This document shows positions 1 to 8,896 of a DNA stretch of 40,865 nt, piece after piece (positions within the stretch are counted from its first letter, which is position 1; every line of letters begins with the position of its first letter). Under the pieces are notes generated by a model. That model did no database searches. It saw only the letters and a program-made list of their open reading frames with translations, and had not been told where the DNA came from. Location of the stretch: NCBI GenBank assembly GCA_027488755.1, contig JAIYAZ010000013.1:1-40865 (forward strand), read 5' to 3'. The position numbers were made by a program, and so were the translations under genes. Source of the stretch: Verrucomicrobiaceae bacterium (lineage in GTDB: Bacteria; Verrucomicrobiota; Verrucomicrobiia; Chthoniobacterales; JAATET01).

Positions 1-519
1 ACGCCCCTCGGCCACTACGGCCTCGCGAAGGCCAACTACACCCACTTCACGAGCCCCATCCGCCGCTACGCCGATCTCCTCGTGCACCGCGCCCTCGAGC
101 GACACCTCGGCCTCACGAAATCCGCCCCCGCCTCGAACGAACTCGGCGGCATCGCCGAGCAGATCTCCACCACCGAACGCACCGCCGCCGACGCGGAACG
201 CGAATCCGTGCGCCTGAAAAAGCTCGAGTTCTTCCAGCGCCAGATCGCCAGCCGTGGCGGCGAGAGCTTCCCCGCCCGCATCCTCGAGGTGCGCAACTAC
301 GGGCTCTTCGTCGAGCTGCCCGAGTTCCTCATTTCCGGCCTCGTGCACGTCTCCACCCTCGACGACGACTTCTACCTGCACGACCCCGCCCGCGGCCGCT
401 TCGTCGGGCGCAAGACGAAGCGCACCTACTCGGCCGGCGAGACCGTCGACGTCGTCGTCGCCCGCGTCGACATGTTCAAGCAGCAGGTCGACTTCAAAAT
501 CGTCGGCAAACCGCGGTGA
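1..519 (+). CDS. rnr: Ribonuclease R, C-terminal part (cut by window edge)
   Basis: This is the last 172 residues of an RNase II/R-family 3'-to-5' exoribonuclease, which degrades structured RNA in the cytoplasm. The frame is open from base 1. The visible start carries the family signature HFTSPIRRYADLLVHR, the end of the RNB catalytic domain. A linker rich in charged residues follows, then an S1 RNA-binding domain (about FPARILEVRNYGLFVELPE through LISGLVHVSTL to VVVARVD). The protein ends shortly after the S1 domain, without the long lysine-rich tail of Escherichia coli RNase R. The catalytic aspartates lie upstream of the window. RNase R is preferred over RNase II because of the motif context, but the N-terminal domains that would decide it are not visible. 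Confidence 0.93.
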   Translation, partial: TPLGHYGLAKANYTHFTSPIRRYADLLVHRALERHLGLTKSAPASNELGGIAEQISTTERTAADAERESVRLKKLEFFQRQIASRGGESFPARILEVRNYGLFVELPEFLISGLVHVSTLDDDFYLHDPARGRFVGRKTKRTYSAGETVDVVVARVDMFKQQVDFKIVGKPR

Positions 520-648
520 TCCCCCGCCCCGCCCGCGCCCCGCGCGGTTTGCGAATTCGCAGGGCCGCGCCGCATTTCCACTTGTCCCCCGTGGGTCCGG
601 CGCGATATTGCCACGGGCTCCCTTATCCCAAGTTGTAACTTTTTCGGC

Positions 649-861
649 ATGGACAACATCATCCTGGCGCGTGACTTGCAAATCGAACGCAAGCACTTCT
701 TCATCGAATACCGCGAGAACGAGCGCGGGCGGTTTGTCCGCATCACCGAGGAGGCGCACGGCCGCCGCAACTCGATCATTATCCCCAGCACGGGCCTGGA
801 GGAATTCGCCCGCTACTTCCAGGAGGCCGCCACCGCCGCGACCACCGACCAGCCCGCCTAG
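649..861 (+). CDS. PUR-domain nucleic-acid-binding protein, 70 aa
   Basis: This small cytoplasmic protein consists of essentially one PUR repeat. The pattern IERKHFFIEYRENERGRF, then VRITEE, then RRNSIIIPSTGLEEFARYF, matches the beta-beta-beta-beta-alpha layout of the Pur-alpha family (PF04845 or the related DUF3276), which binds single-stranded DNA or RNA as a dimer. The start is the ATG at 649. The protein stands alone between RNase R and the nucleotidyltransferase pair, with 129 bases of non-coding DNA before it. An RNA-related role next to RNase R is tempting but is only inference from position. The last ten residues are alanine/threonine rich and probably disordered. Confidence 0.72.
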   Translation: MDNIILARDLQIERKHFFIEYRENERGRFVRITEEAHGRRNSIIIPSTGLEEFARYFQEAATAATTDQPA

Positions 862-903
862 GGCCGGCTTGCCAGGCCCGGAGCGATTTGCCATCTTCTA
901 CTC

Positions 904-1125
904 GTGTGGCAGCCGGAAAACGAAGAACTGCGCGAGTGGTATTCCCTTTCCCCGCTGGAACGCTGGCGGGAAAGCGAGCGTCTCTGGACCACCTTTCTGA
1001 CGCTGGGGGGCCGCCTTGATCCCGAACCCGATTCGCAAAGTCCTTTCGACCTTCCGCCTCCACGACGTGAGGGCGCTGCTCATGGGCGGGCAGGCCTGCG
1101 TGTTTTACGGCGGAGCGGAGTTTAG
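904..1125 (+). CDS. Short conserved-looking protein, 73 aa, overlapping the nucleotidyltransferase gene
   Basis: The function is unknown. The ORF starts at GTG 904 and encodes a Trp/Glu/Arg-rich N-terminal helix region (EWYSLSPLERWRESERLW) followed by a GGRLDPEPDSQSPFD segment. From memory this resembles small proteins annotated as hypothetical and found next to nucleotidyltransferase-fold genes, but I cannot verify that here. The last 37 codons overlap the next gene in another frame, so the C-terminal tail (HGRAGLRVLRRSGV) is partly dictated by the GGQACVFYGG stretch of the neighbour. The arrangement suggests a two-gene unit such as antitoxin plus toxin, or partner plus nucleotidyltransferase. 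It could also be fortuitous beyond the first 40 codons. Confidence 0.55.
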   Translation: MWQPENEELREWYSLSPLERWRESERLWTTFLTLGGRLDPEPDSQSPFDLPPPRREGAAHGRAGLRVLRRSGV

Positions 1126-1771
1126 CCGCGACACGGATTTTGCGGTCCTCACCGCACCGGAAAACATCGTCCGCCTCGACCGCGCCCTTGCTGAGTTGCA
1201 GGCCGAACGAATCGCGGTGCCCCCCTACGAGGTTGCCCTGCTCGAACGCGGCCACGCCGTTCACTTTCGCTGCCGCCACCCCGAGGCGGCCGGCCTGCGC
1301 ATCGACCTCATGGCCCGCATGCGCGGGGTGGCGGACTTTGCGACGCTTTGGGAACGCCGCACCACGCTTGAGGACGCGGCCACCGGCGAGCGGTTCGAAC
1401 TCCTTTCCCTGCCCGATCTCGTGCAGGCCAAGAAGACCCAGCGCGACAAGGATTGGCCCATGATCCGCCGGCTCATCGAAGCCCATTACCTCGCCCACCA
1501 GAACGATCCAACCCCGGAACAAATCGCCTTCTGGCTTCTTGAGGCCCGCACTCCGGAGATTCTTTGCGAGGTCGCCGCCGCCCACCCGGAGCACCTTGCC
1601 GCCGGCCAACTCCGCCGCCCCGCCCTCGCCGCCCTCCCCGATCCGCCGGCTCTCTCCCTCGCCCTCGAAGCCGAGGAACGCGCGACCCGCGCCGAAGACG
1701 CGCGCTATTGGATACCGCTCAAAGCCGAGTTGGAGGCGTTTCGCCGGGCCGAGCGGCAACCGCCGGCTTGA
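1016..1771 (+). CDS. Nucleotidyltransferase-fold protein (AbiEii/MNT-like), 251 aa
   Basis: The N-terminal part has the core of the polymerase-beta-like nucleotidyltransferase superfamily: a strand leading into LLMGGQACVFYGG, then the metal-binding pattern SRDTDFAV (Asp-x-Asp). A second acidic strand, RIDLMARMRGV, and a helix containing LPDLVQAKKTQRDKDWPMI follow. Such proteins include the toxin half of AbiEii- and MNT-type modules, which transfer nucleotides to RNA or protein partners. I chose the TTG at 1016 because the downstream ATG at 1082 would remove the strand and helix before the GG motif; a G-rich stretch (1005-1010) sits just upstream. The C-terminal 80 residues are helical, Ala/Glu/Arg rich and unassigned. 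It overlaps the preceding short ORF by 110 bases. Confidence 0.75.
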   Translation: MIPNPIRKVLSTFRLHDVRALLMGGQACVFYGGAEFSRDTDFAVLTAPENIVRLDRALAELQAERIAVPPYEVALLERGHAVHFRCRHPEAAGLRIDLMARMRGVADFATLWERRTTLEDAATGERFELLSLPDLVQAKKTQRDKDWPMIRRLIEAHYLAHQNDPTPEQIAFWLLEARTPEILCEVAAAHPEHLAAGQLRRPALAALPDPPALSLALEAEERATRAEDARYWIPLKAELEAFRRAERQPPA

Positions 1772-1894
1772 TTCCCCATTCCGGCCGCGGCCCGAATTTG
1801 CGCTTGGTCAAATCCCGCCCCGCCGCGCCAAGTTTGCCCTTTTGCGGGTCCCGGGGAGTGCTACGTTCAGGGTCCCCTCCCTGATCTCCTGAAC

Positions 1895-4705
1895 ATGTCC
1901 AAAAAATCGGCCAAATCGGCGGCGAAAGCCGCGTCCCAGCGCAAGAAACACAAATACGTTTACACCTGGGGGGCCGGCCGCGCGGACGGCGACGGGAGCA
2001 TGAAACCCCTGCTCGGCGGCAAGGGCGCGAACCTCGCCGAGATGACCCGCATCGGCCTGCCCGTGCCGCCCGGGTTCACCATCACCACCGAGGTCTGCAC
2101 CTACTTCTACGACCACAAGCGCACCTACCCCGCCGAACTCCAGGGCCAGATCGAACGGGGCGTGGCAAACATGGAAGCCATCATGGGCTACCGCTTCGGC
2201 GACGCCACCGCCTTCCCGCTCCTCGTGGCCGTGCGCTCCGGCGCGCGCGACTCCATGCCGGGCATGATGGACACCATCCTCAACCTCGGCCTCAACGACG
2301 AGACCGTGCTCGCGCTCGCCCGCGCGACGAACAACGAACGCTTCGCCTGGGACTGCTACCGCCGCTTCATCCAGATGTATGGCGACGTCGTGCTCGGCGT
2401 GCAGAAGCGCGAGGGCGAGGATCACGAGCCCTTCGAGGTGCTCATCGAGGCCTACAAACACGAAACCTACCAGGCCGACATCGACGACGCGAAGCTCACC
2501 GCCGACGACCTCCGCGAACTCGTCGCCCGCTTCAAGGCCCTCGTGAAGGACCGCACCGGCAAAGGCTTCCCCGCCGATCCCTGGCAGCAGCTCAAGGGCG
2601 CCATCGGGGCCGTCTTCGGCTCGTGGATGAACGACCGCGCCATCGTCTACCGCCGCAAATACAACATCCCCTGCGAATGGGGCACCGCCGTCAACGTCCA
2701 GGCCATGGTCTTCGGCAACACCGGCGAGCAGTCCGGCTCCGGCGTCGCCTTCACCCGCAACCCCGCCAACGGCGTGAAGGAATTCTACGGCGAATTCCTC
2801 ATCAACGCCCAGGGCGAGGACGTCGTCGCCGGCGTGCGCACGCCCGAGCCCGTCGCCCAGCTCAAGCGCCATCTGCCCAAGCCCTTCGCCGAGCTCGAAA
2901 AGGTCCGCGCCACCCTCGAGCGCCACTTCAAGGACGTGCAGGACTTCGAGTTCACCATCCAGGACGGCACCCTCTACATGCTCCAGACCCGCAACGGCAA
3001 ACGCACCGCCGCCGCCGCGCTCAAGTTCTCGATGGACATGCACCAGGAGAAGCTCATCGACTGGGAAACCGCCGTGCTGCGCAACCCCGCCGACCAGCTC
3101 GACCAGCTCCTCGCGCCGATCTTTGACGCCGCCGAGGAACGGCAGGCCCCCGTCATCGCCACCGGCCTGCCCGCCGGCCCCGGCGCGGCCTCCGGCAAGG
3201 TCTACCTGAACGCCGACCGCGCCGCCGCCGCCGCCGAACGCGGCGAAAAGGTGCTCCTCGTCCGCAACGAGACCAGCCCCGAAGACCTGCGCGGCATGAT
3301 CGCCGCCGAGGGCATCCTCACCGCCAAGGGCGGCGTCTCCTCCCACGCCGCGCTCGTCGCCCGGCAGATGGGCAAGGTCTGCATCTGCGGCGCCAGCGCG
3401 CTGCACATTGACTACGATCACAAAACGATCACCGTCCCCGGCCTCACCACCCACGAGGGCGATTACCTCTCCATCGACGGCACCGCCGGCACCGTCTTCG
3501 CCGGCCAGCTTTCCTCCGCCCCGTCGGAGATCATTGCCGGCATGCTCCACGGCGACAAGGCCGCCCAGCGGACCGAGAAGTTCCGTGCCTTCCAGCAGCT
3601 TATGGAATGGTGCGGCAAAGCCGCCCGCCTCGCCGTGCGCACAAACGCCGACACCCCCGAGCAGGCCGAACAAGCCATGGCCTTCGGTGCCACCGGCATC
3701 GGCCTCACCCGCACCGAACACATGTTCTTCGAGGGCAACCGCATCGACGCCGTGCGCGAAATGATCCTCGCCGACACGCCCGAGGCCCGGCAGGCCGCGC
3801 TCGCAAAAATCCTCCCCTACCAGCGCGAGGACTTCGTCGGCATCTTCCGCGCCCTCAAGGGCCACCCCGCCACCATCCGCCTGCTCGATCCCCCGCTCCA
3901 CGAGTTCGTCCCGCACGACGCCGCCGCCCAGGCCGACCTCGCCGCCAAGCTCGGCATCACCGCCGAGCGCGTCGCCCGCCGCGTCGCCTCACTCCACGAA
4001 TTCAACCCCATGCTCGGCCACCGCGGCTGCCGCCTCGGCATCGCCTACCCCGAGATCACCGCCACCCAGGCCCGCGCCATCTTTGAGGCCGCCGCCCAGG
4101 TCCAGCGCGAAGGCATCAAGGTCAAACCCGAGGTCATGATCCCCCTCGTCGGCTTCAAGCGCGAACTCGACCTCCAGGTCGAGGTCGTCCAGCGCGTCGC
4201 CGCCGAGGTCCAGCGCGAGACCGGGCAAAAGCTCACCTACCAGGTCGGCACCATGATCGAAGTTCCCCGTGGCGCCCTCATCGCGGACGAGATCGCGCAG
4301 ACCGCCGAGTTCTTCAGCTTCGGCACGAACGACCTCACCCAGACCGCCCTCGGCATCAGCCGCGACGACATGGGCAACTTCCTCGTGCCCTACACCGAGC
4401 ACGAAATCTTCAAAAAGAACCCCTTCGCCAGCCTCGACCAGGAAGGCGTCGGCCAGCTCGTCAAAATCGCCATCGAACGCGGCCGCGCCACCCGGCCGAA
4501 GATCAAGCTCGGCGTCTGCGGCGAACACGGCGGCGACCCCGACAGCGTGAAATTCTTCCACCGCGTCGGGCTCAACTACGTGAGCTGCTCCCCCTTCCGC
4601 GTGCCCGTCGCCCGCCTTGCCGCCGCCCAGGCCGCCATCGAGGAAAAACGCGCCGCCCGCGCCAAGGCGACCAAGACGACGGGAAAAAAGAAGCGGAAGA
4701 AGTGA
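1895..4705 (+). CDS. ppdK: Pyruvate, phosphate dikinase, 936 aa
   Basis: This cytoplasmic enzyme reversibly interconverts pyruvate + ATP + Pi with phosphoenolpyruvate + AMP + PPi. All three domains are present. The N-terminal ATP-grasp domain contains [12 protein letters not shown] and [16 protein letters not shown]. The central phosphohistidine domain contains [17 protein letters not shown] with the phosphocarrier His at residue 484. The C-terminal PEP/pyruvate barrel contains [27 protein letters not shown] and [10 protein letters not shown], with the catalytic Cys at about 875. The length exceeds the usual 870-890 because of lysine/alanine-rich tails at both ends: about 25 residues before KYVYTWG and about 20 at the C terminus. 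It is transcribed alone, converging on the small membrane genes. Its role is probably glycolytic or gluconeogenic PEP balance with PPi recycling. Confidence 0.97.
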   Translation: MSKKSAKSAAKAASQRKKHKYVYTWGAGRADGDGSMKPLLGGKGANLAEMTRIGLPVPPGFTITTEVCTYFYDHKRTYPAELQGQIERGVANMEAIMGYRFGDATAFPLLVAVRSGARDSMPGMMDTILNLGLNDETVLALARATNNERFAWDCYRRFIQMYGDVVLGVQKREGEDHEPFEVLIEAYKHETYQADIDDAKLTADDLRELVARFKALVKDRTGKGFPADPWQQLKGAIGAVFGSWMNDRAIVYRRKYNIPCEWGTAVNVQAMVFGNTGEQSGSGVAFTRNPANGVKEFYGEFLINAQGEDVVAGVRTPEPVAQLKRHLPKPFAELEKVRATLERHFKDVQDFEFTIQDGTLYMLQTRNGKRTAAAALKFSMDMHQEKLIDWETAVLRNPADQLDQLLAPIFDAAEERQAPVIATGLPAGPGAASGKVYLNADRAAAAAERGEKVLLVRNETSPEDLRGMIAAEGILTAKGGVSSHAALVARQMGKVCICGASALHIDYDHKTITVPGLTTHEGDYLSIDGTAGTVFAGQLSSAPSEIIAGMLHGDKAAQRTEKFRAFQQLMEWCGKAARLAVRTNADTPEQAEQAMAFGATGIGLTRTEHMFFEGNRIDAVREMILADTPEARQAALAKILPYQREDFVGIFRALKGHPATIRLLDPPLHEFVPHDAAAQADLAAKLGITAERVARRVASLHEFNPMLGHRGCRLGIAYPEITATQARAIFEAAAQVQREGIKVKPEVMIPLVGFKRELDLQVEVVQRVAAEVQRETGQKLTYQVGTMIEVPRGALIADEIAQTAEFFSFGTNDLTQTALGISRDDMGNFLVPYTEHEIFKKNPFASLDQEGVGQLVKIAIERGRATRPKIKLGVCGEHGGDPDSVKFFHRVGLNYVSCSPFRVPVARLAAAQAAIEEKRAARAKATKTTGKKKRKK

Positions 4706-4742
4706 TTCGAGCCGCTCGCCGGGAACGGGCACTTACCCTTTC

Positions 4743-5204
4743 TCAAGCGGGGGCGAGGCCTCTCGGACGCGGCGTTGGGCTTGGCGGACTTGCCTTCACG
4801 AACAGGTCCACGATCTTCATCACCGCCAACCCGAGCGAGAGAAGGTAGACGATCCGAAACCATTTTCCGGAAATCCGAATCAGCCGGTCGATCTCATCTT
4901 CGTCCGCCTCGCCTCGCTGGGTGAACATTTTGAGATCGTAGCGCGAGAGATCCATACTCCCCGGCATCGGCAGCAGGGCACCTGGTTCCCAGGAACCATC
5001 GACCCGAATGGCCTGCACCGACCCCCATTCCACGGGAGGAAACCAGATCGGCAAGGCGCGAATTTTCGCTGACCATCCGCGGTCGTCCCCGCCTTTCGGC
5101 CCGCCCGCTTGAGCCGTCGCCATACCCAGCAAAAAAACAGCCACGACGGCTCCCCAGCCCAACCGCCAAGGGCTACCAATGTCTTTCCCCAGATTCTCGC
5201 TCAC
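4743..5204 (-). CDS. WFPP-family exported membrane protein, copy A, 153 aa
   Basis: The function is unknown. I chose the GTG at 5204 because a strong ribosome-binding site (GGGGAGGGG) lies five bases upstream; the open frame continues to a TTG at 5288 without support. The protein has a signal peptide or anchor (about residues 12-33, ending ATAQA), a short extracytoplasmic domain with the motif WFPPVEWGSVQAIRVDGSW at residues 54-72, an acidic stretch (EADEDEIDR), a transmembrane helix at about 114-136 and a proline-rich cytoplasmic tail. The gene at 10299-10757 encodes a protein of nearly equal length with the same motif at the same position, so the two are paralogues. It follows two other small membrane-protein genes on the same strand, 74 bases downstream of the last. 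Confidence 0.7.
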   Translation of the reverse strand: MSENLGKDIGSPWRLGWGAVVAVFLLGMATAQAGGPKGGDDRGWSAKIRALPIWFPPVEWGSVQAIRVDGSWEPGALLPMPGSMDLSRYDLKMFTQRGEADEDEIDRLIRISGKWFRIVYLLSLGLAVMKIVDLFVKASPPSPTPRPRGLAPA

Positions 5205-5278
5205 AAATCCCCTCCCCTTTGAGATTTTCGGCCGGGCTAGAAAATTCCGGCCCAACCAAATCGAGGATGGAAGCAATT

Positions 5279-5701
5279 CTAAGGCCAATTTTTGGCGGGA
5301 ACACTCACCTGAACCTCACCCGTCGGTTTTCCCGGCGCGGAGTTGGGCAGCAGATCCGTCAGGCGTGAAGAATTGAGGGCCAGGGCCAGCGTCGAAACCC
5401 CCAGCAGCAAGATTCCCCCGACCAGGAGATCGGGCGACCGTTCACGCGTGCGATGCCAGATACTGTCCCGCGTCTGCAAACCCCGGCCAACCAAAACCAG
5501 CCCCACCAGCGCGAGTCCCAAGCCGAGAGGCGGAAAAGCATTCGCCAGCGGATACAGCAGCCCGGCAACAAGCGTCATGCCCCCCCACCGCAGCCAGCGC
5601 CCGCCGCGGCCATTTTCCACCGGTCGCCCCGTCGAACGCCTACGACGCCGCACGCGCACCTCCGGCAGGTCCTGGGGTTCTAAATCATCCGCCTCCGCCA
5701 T
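5279..5701 (-). CDS. Small multi-span membrane protein, 140 aa
   Basis: The function is unknown. The N-terminal 35 residues are charged and probably cytoplasmic (EVRVRRRRRSTGR). Hydrophobic segments then follow at about residues 40-55, 57-75 and 92-110. Between the last two lies the loop RGLQTRDSIWHRTRERSPD, and the C-terminal tail ends in VSVPAKNWP. The stretch from this loop to the end of the last helix aligns with the 68-residue protein encoded just upstream (5837-6043): both read D-x-IWH-x-x-R, then LL-x-GG and a hydrophobic helix. The start is the ATG at 5699-5701; no clear Shine-Dalgarno precedes it. It is probably co-transcribed with its neighbours on both sides. Confidence 0.62.
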   Translation of the reverse strand: MAEADDLEPQDLPEVRVRRRRRSTGRPVENGRGGRWLRWGGMTLVAGLLYPLANAFPPLGLGLALVGLVLVGRGLQTRDSIWHRTRERSPDLLVGGILLLGVSTLALALNSSRLTDLLPNSAPGKPTGEVQVSVPAKNWP

Positions 5702-5836
5702 GGTTCGTGGTTAATGCGCTTACTCGCAGGTCTTTGGGCAACCTATCGCGCAAATCCGGCCAGAGGCCAGTCGATTTGCTTTGCACCTTTGGCCTCCCCT
5801 CAAGGGGCGTCCACACCGCCGCCGCGTCCGCGGGCG

Positions 5837-6043
5837 TCAGCTCAGGAGCCCGCGGAACCCGGGCGAAAGCACGATCACCACCACCGAGACCAGGGCAATC
5901 AACCCGCCCGCCAGCAGGCACCGCTGCGCCTTCACGCGGCGCGTGTGCCAGATGTTATCAATCCTCAGGAGGGCGTAGGCCACGAGCGCAACCCCGGCCA
6001 GAAACCCCATCGAACCAAATGTCAAATACACGAAAGCAAACAT
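5837..6043 (-). CDS. Two-span membrane protein, 68 aa
   Basis: The function is unknown. The protein is almost entirely two hydrophobic helices (about residues 3-25 and 42-61) joined by the basic loop RIDNIWHTRRVKAQR. The hairpin resembles the C-terminal half of the 140-residue neighbour at 5279-5701, with the same IWH motif and the same LL-x-GG start of the second helix. The ATG at 6041-6043 is preceded by AGGGGA at good spacing, which supports translation. It is the first gene of a three-gene minus-strand set of small membrane proteins; 135 bases separate it from the next one. The track of related pieces suggests local duplication. Confidence 0.6.
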   Translation of the reverse strand: MFAFVYLTFGSMGFLAGVALVAYALLRIDNIWHTRRVKAQRCLLAGGLIALVSVVVIVLSPGFRGLLS

Positions 6044-6361
6044 ATTCCCCTAAAACGCAAAACTAAGACCTTTTTTCTGAGAAAGCAAATCCTGTGCCGC
6101 GAGTTTTTGCATCATCGCCGGCCGCGGAGCCGGGACACCTGAGAGAGATTCAACCATGGAGGGCATGGATAACATGGAGGAGGTTGTTTGTTCATGATTC
6201 CTGGTTCTCGCGCGGAGGCATCCACTCACTCAACCAGAAACCACGAACGAGGAACCAAGAACTGCCGCCTCCGGAGGCTCCCCCCACAAACCAAAAACGG
6301 CCAGAGCGTCGCGCGCCACCGGCCGTTTTGGGAAGGTTTTGTTGGTTGGGATTGCCGCGGG
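6044..6361. other. Intergenic region, no gene seen
   Basis: No credible coding region is present. The left end holds the start region of the 68-residue protein gene. The middle contains runs reading GGAACCAAGAAC and TTCCTGGTTCTCG, an imperfect inverted pair of a type often seen in spacer DNA. The right end holds the terminator of the beta-repeat protein gene, listed separately. Confidence 0.6.
6291..6331 (-). terminator. Rho-independent-type terminator of the beta-repeat protein gene
   Basis: CCAAAAACGGCC at 6291-6302 pairs with GGCCGTTTTGG at 6321-6331 around an 18-base GC-rich loop. Read on the minus strand the hairpin lies 31 bases after the stop codon of the 844-residue protein, and its 3' arm ends in a TTTTT run, so the U-tract is part of the stem. 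It would also work partly in the other direction, but no plus-strand gene ends here. Confidence 0.75.
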
Positions 6362-8896
6362 CTAGCTCGACCGGGCCTCGCGGCGGCGACGCAGGACCAC
6401 CAGCAGGACCAGCAATCCGGCCACGCCCAGCGCATACTCATGCGGCTCGGGCACGACGGTGAGGGTCAAGACGCCCGCCGAAAAATCCGCTGAAGCCGAG
6501 AGAGTGTTGCCCAAGTTTGCATAGGTGAACCCCGTAAAACTGTTACCCGAGGAAGCAAACCCACTAGCCAACGTGTAGGAGCCTTGGCCGAGGCCAGTAA
6601 GGTCAAGGGTAGTCCCAGAAATACTGAAGACGCTCGTGTTGGTCGCCGCCGTAAAGCTATCGCCATTGGTGTAGAACCACGTGCCACCCGTGAGCGAGAG
6701 ATTGTTTCCTCCAGTAATGGAGACCGTGCCGGCCGAAGCCCCGTTCAGCGTGAAGTTACCGCTCGACATGGTAAACCCAGCCGCACTGACGCTGGCTACA
6801 CCCGTGGTAAGCGCACCGCCGCTGATCGTCACGTTGCCGGTGCCGAGAGCCGTCGCATTGGTCACCGTCAACGTGCCACCTTTGATCGTCGTGCCACCGG
6901 AATAAGTGTTTGCCGCAGAGAGGAGAATCGCTCCTGTCCCATTTTTCTCAAGCGTTGAAGAGCTGCCAGTTACCGTCCAGCCTACGGTGATTTCTGGCGT
7001 GCCGCTCGCGAGAGTGGTCGAATCCGCCACGTCGAACACCCGCGTAACCGAGCTACCAAGATCGAGGCGACCGATGCCGGCCAGCGAGTTCGAGAACGTA
7101 GTCGCTCCCGTGTTTGTAGCGCTATAGGAGACATTCCCGCCAAGAGCGACCGTGAGGGTGCCCGCACTGGTTCCCGAATCGAAGCTGAAAGTCGCTCCGC
7201 CCAAGGCCAAATTACCCTGAGTTGTAATACGAGAAGATCCAGAACTCGTGAAGTTCAACGTGCCGCCGGTAATCGACGAGTTCCCGGCGAGGGTAAGTAT
7301 CGCGCCACCGCGAGAGAGCGTGCCACCGGTCATGTTTAACGCCCCAATAGTTTCAGCACGTGCACCAAGATCAAATCCACCGGCCGACATCGACACCGTT
7401 ACGGTGTCATTGATTTGATTGGCGGTAGACCCATAAGACAAAGTGCCGCCCGTGATGATAACATTTCCGGAGATTGCGTTTGTGCCACTTACTCCGGTGT
7501 TTAATGAAAGCGTTCCCTCGTTCACATACGTGGTGCCGTTAAAAGTATTTGCACCTGTGAGCAATAAGGTCTGAGCCCCCGCTTTCACCAAAGAGACAAC
7601 GTTGGAACCATTGTTAGCGATAATCGCTCCGATTGTTTGCGTTCTCGACGTTGCGCCAGTGGTATGGACGTAAAGCATGTATTCCCCACCGGCTCCAGAT
7701 GTAATGCTTCCGGGACCGTTGATCAGATGGTTCGCTCCAGTCATGATTAGACCGCCCGAACCAATTGTTAGAGTTCTAGTTGAGTTAATGACGTTGGTCC
7801 GAGCGGTGGTCTCGAAAAGAACCAGCGAATTAACTGAGCGGTCCGAGCCGACTGTGAATGCACCACCACCCGAAGCAACGCGGACATTTTCCGTGGCGGC
7901 CCAGTTTGAGGTTCCAAAACTAGTTTCATCAGCAGTTACAGCTTGGACTGTCCCGTTATTTGTCCCGCTTAACGCGGCAAAATTGGATGGGTCAAAGGTA
8001 AACCATCCTCCGACGATATTGTTTGTCTCAGTGTAAGCGGTTACAGACACCGCACCGTTAGCATCATTCTCAAAGCTAAGGGTGCTTCCAGCACTGAGCG
8101 AAAATCCCGCCGTCGCATTTCCCAAGGTAAGCGTTCCTAACTGAGCGCCCGATCCAGTCGAACTCGCCAAGGAAAGGGTCGAGGCCCCCGAACCGAGGAC
8201 AATTCGGTTGATGGATTCGCTACTACCGGACGCCGCCTGAATTCCCACAAAATTCAAAGTCCCAGCATTCAAGGCGACGTCGACATTTCCCAGCCGGTTG
8301 TTGTTATTGTTACCTACCGAAGAATTATTCAGCTGAAGCGTTGCGCCGCGCGCCACAGATACCCCGTTAACATTAACCAAACTTCCCGTCGAAGTTCCCA
8401 AGGACACGGTGCCTCCGTTGATGGTAAGGTTCCCGGACAGCGTCGATGCACTTTGAATAACCAGAGTTCCCGCCCCGGTTTTCGTGAGCCCGCCGCTGCC
8501 CGCGATGACACCGGTCGAGAACGTGGCCGTCGCAGCCGAGGCCACGTCAATGGTGGGGGTGGTGCCACCAAGCGTAAGCGCGTTCGCCAGCGAATCGGCA
8601 ACAGTGTAGCCATCAACCGTAAAGGCGAGACTGTTGGCCACAAGTCCGCTCGAATTGAGGGTCACAATTCCAGCCGTGCCGCTGAATATCGCAGAGCTGC
8701 TGGTCGTGTTTCCCCAGGCCGTGGCTGTGCCGGTTCCGTTGGAGGAATTCCAGTTTGCGGTAGAACCATCCCAGTTACCTGTCCCCCCCAAGCCGGAGGT
8801 GGCCCCGTTGGTATCCCAATACTGGGCTTGGGAATATCCGACCGATAAAGAAGTCGCAGCGAAGGCAAATGCGGCAAGAATTTTTCGTTTTTTCAT
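6362..8896 (-). CDS. Autotransporter-type beta-strand repeat protein with PEP-CTERM signal, 844 aa
   Basis: This is a secreted surface protein. Residues 1-24 form a signal peptide (MKKRKILAAFAFAATSLSVG, cleavage near SQA). The body is Gly/Ser/Thr/Asn rich with repeats of the passenger-associated type (PF12951): LTKTGAGTLVIQSAS, LLLTGANTFNGTTYVNEGTL and LLSAANTYSGGTTIKGGTL, which predict a beta-helix. There is no autotransporter barrel. The C terminus is a PEP-CTERM signal: VVPEPHEYALG, a hydrophobic helix, then RRRREARSS. PEP-CTERM proteins are processed by exosortase and are typically linked to exopolysaccharide production, matching the locus to the right. Exosortase itself is not in this window. 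The gene is monocistronic with a clear terminator. The GC content of its middle third looks lower than in its neighbours. Its ligand or role is unknown; adhesin or matrix scaffold is plausible. Confidence 0.92.
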   Translation of the reverse strand: MKKRKILAAFAFAATSLSVGYSQAQYWDTNGATSGLGGTGNWDGSTANWNSSNGTGTATAWGNTTSSSAIFSGTAGIVTLNSSGLVANSLAFTVDGYTVADSLANALTLGGTTPTIDVASAATATFSTGVIAGSGGLTKTGAGTLVIQSASTLSGNLTINGGTVSLGTSTGSLVNVNGVSVARGATLQLNNSSVGNNNNNRLGNVDVALNAGTLNFVGIQAASGSSESINRIVLGSGASTLSLASSTGSGAQLGTLTLGNATAGFSLSAGSTLSFENDANGAVSVTAYTETNNIVGGWFTFDPSNFAALSGTNNGTVQAVTADETSFGTSNWAATENVRVASGGGAFTVGSDRSVNSLVLFETTARTNVINSTRTLTIGSGGLIMTGANHLINGPGSITSGAGGEYMLYVHTTGATSRTQTIGAIIANNGSNVVSLVKAGAQTLLLTGANTFNGTTYVNEGTLSLNTGVSGTNAISGNVIITGGTLSYGSTANQINDTVTVSMSAGGFDLGARAETIGALNMTGGTLSRGGAILTLAGNSSITGGTLNFTSSGSSRITTQGNLALGGATFSFDSGTSAGTLTVALGGNVSYSATNTGATTFSNSLAGIGRLDLGSSVTRVFDVADSTTLASGTPEITVGWTVTGSSSTLEKNGTGAILLSAANTYSGGTTIKGGTLTVTNATALGTGNVTISGGALTTGVASVSAAGFTMSSGNFTLNGASAGTVSITGGNNLSLTGGTWFYTNGDSFTAATNTSVFSISGTTLDLTGLGQGSYTLASGFASSGNSFTGFTYANLGNTLSASADFSAGVLTLTVVPEPHEYALGVAGLLVLLVVLRRRREARSS

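Noticed and set aside
1808-3916. A 702-residue minus-strand open frame opposite pyruvate phosphate dikinase
   Set aside because: It is a Gly/Val/Glu/His-rich antisense shadow caused by the strong third-position GC bias of the real gene, whose motifs are unambiguous.
5685-5921. 78-residue minus-strand frame between the two IWH membrane proteins
   Set aside because: It overlaps the end of the 68-residue gene and the start of the 140-residue gene in another frame and shows no domain or start signal.
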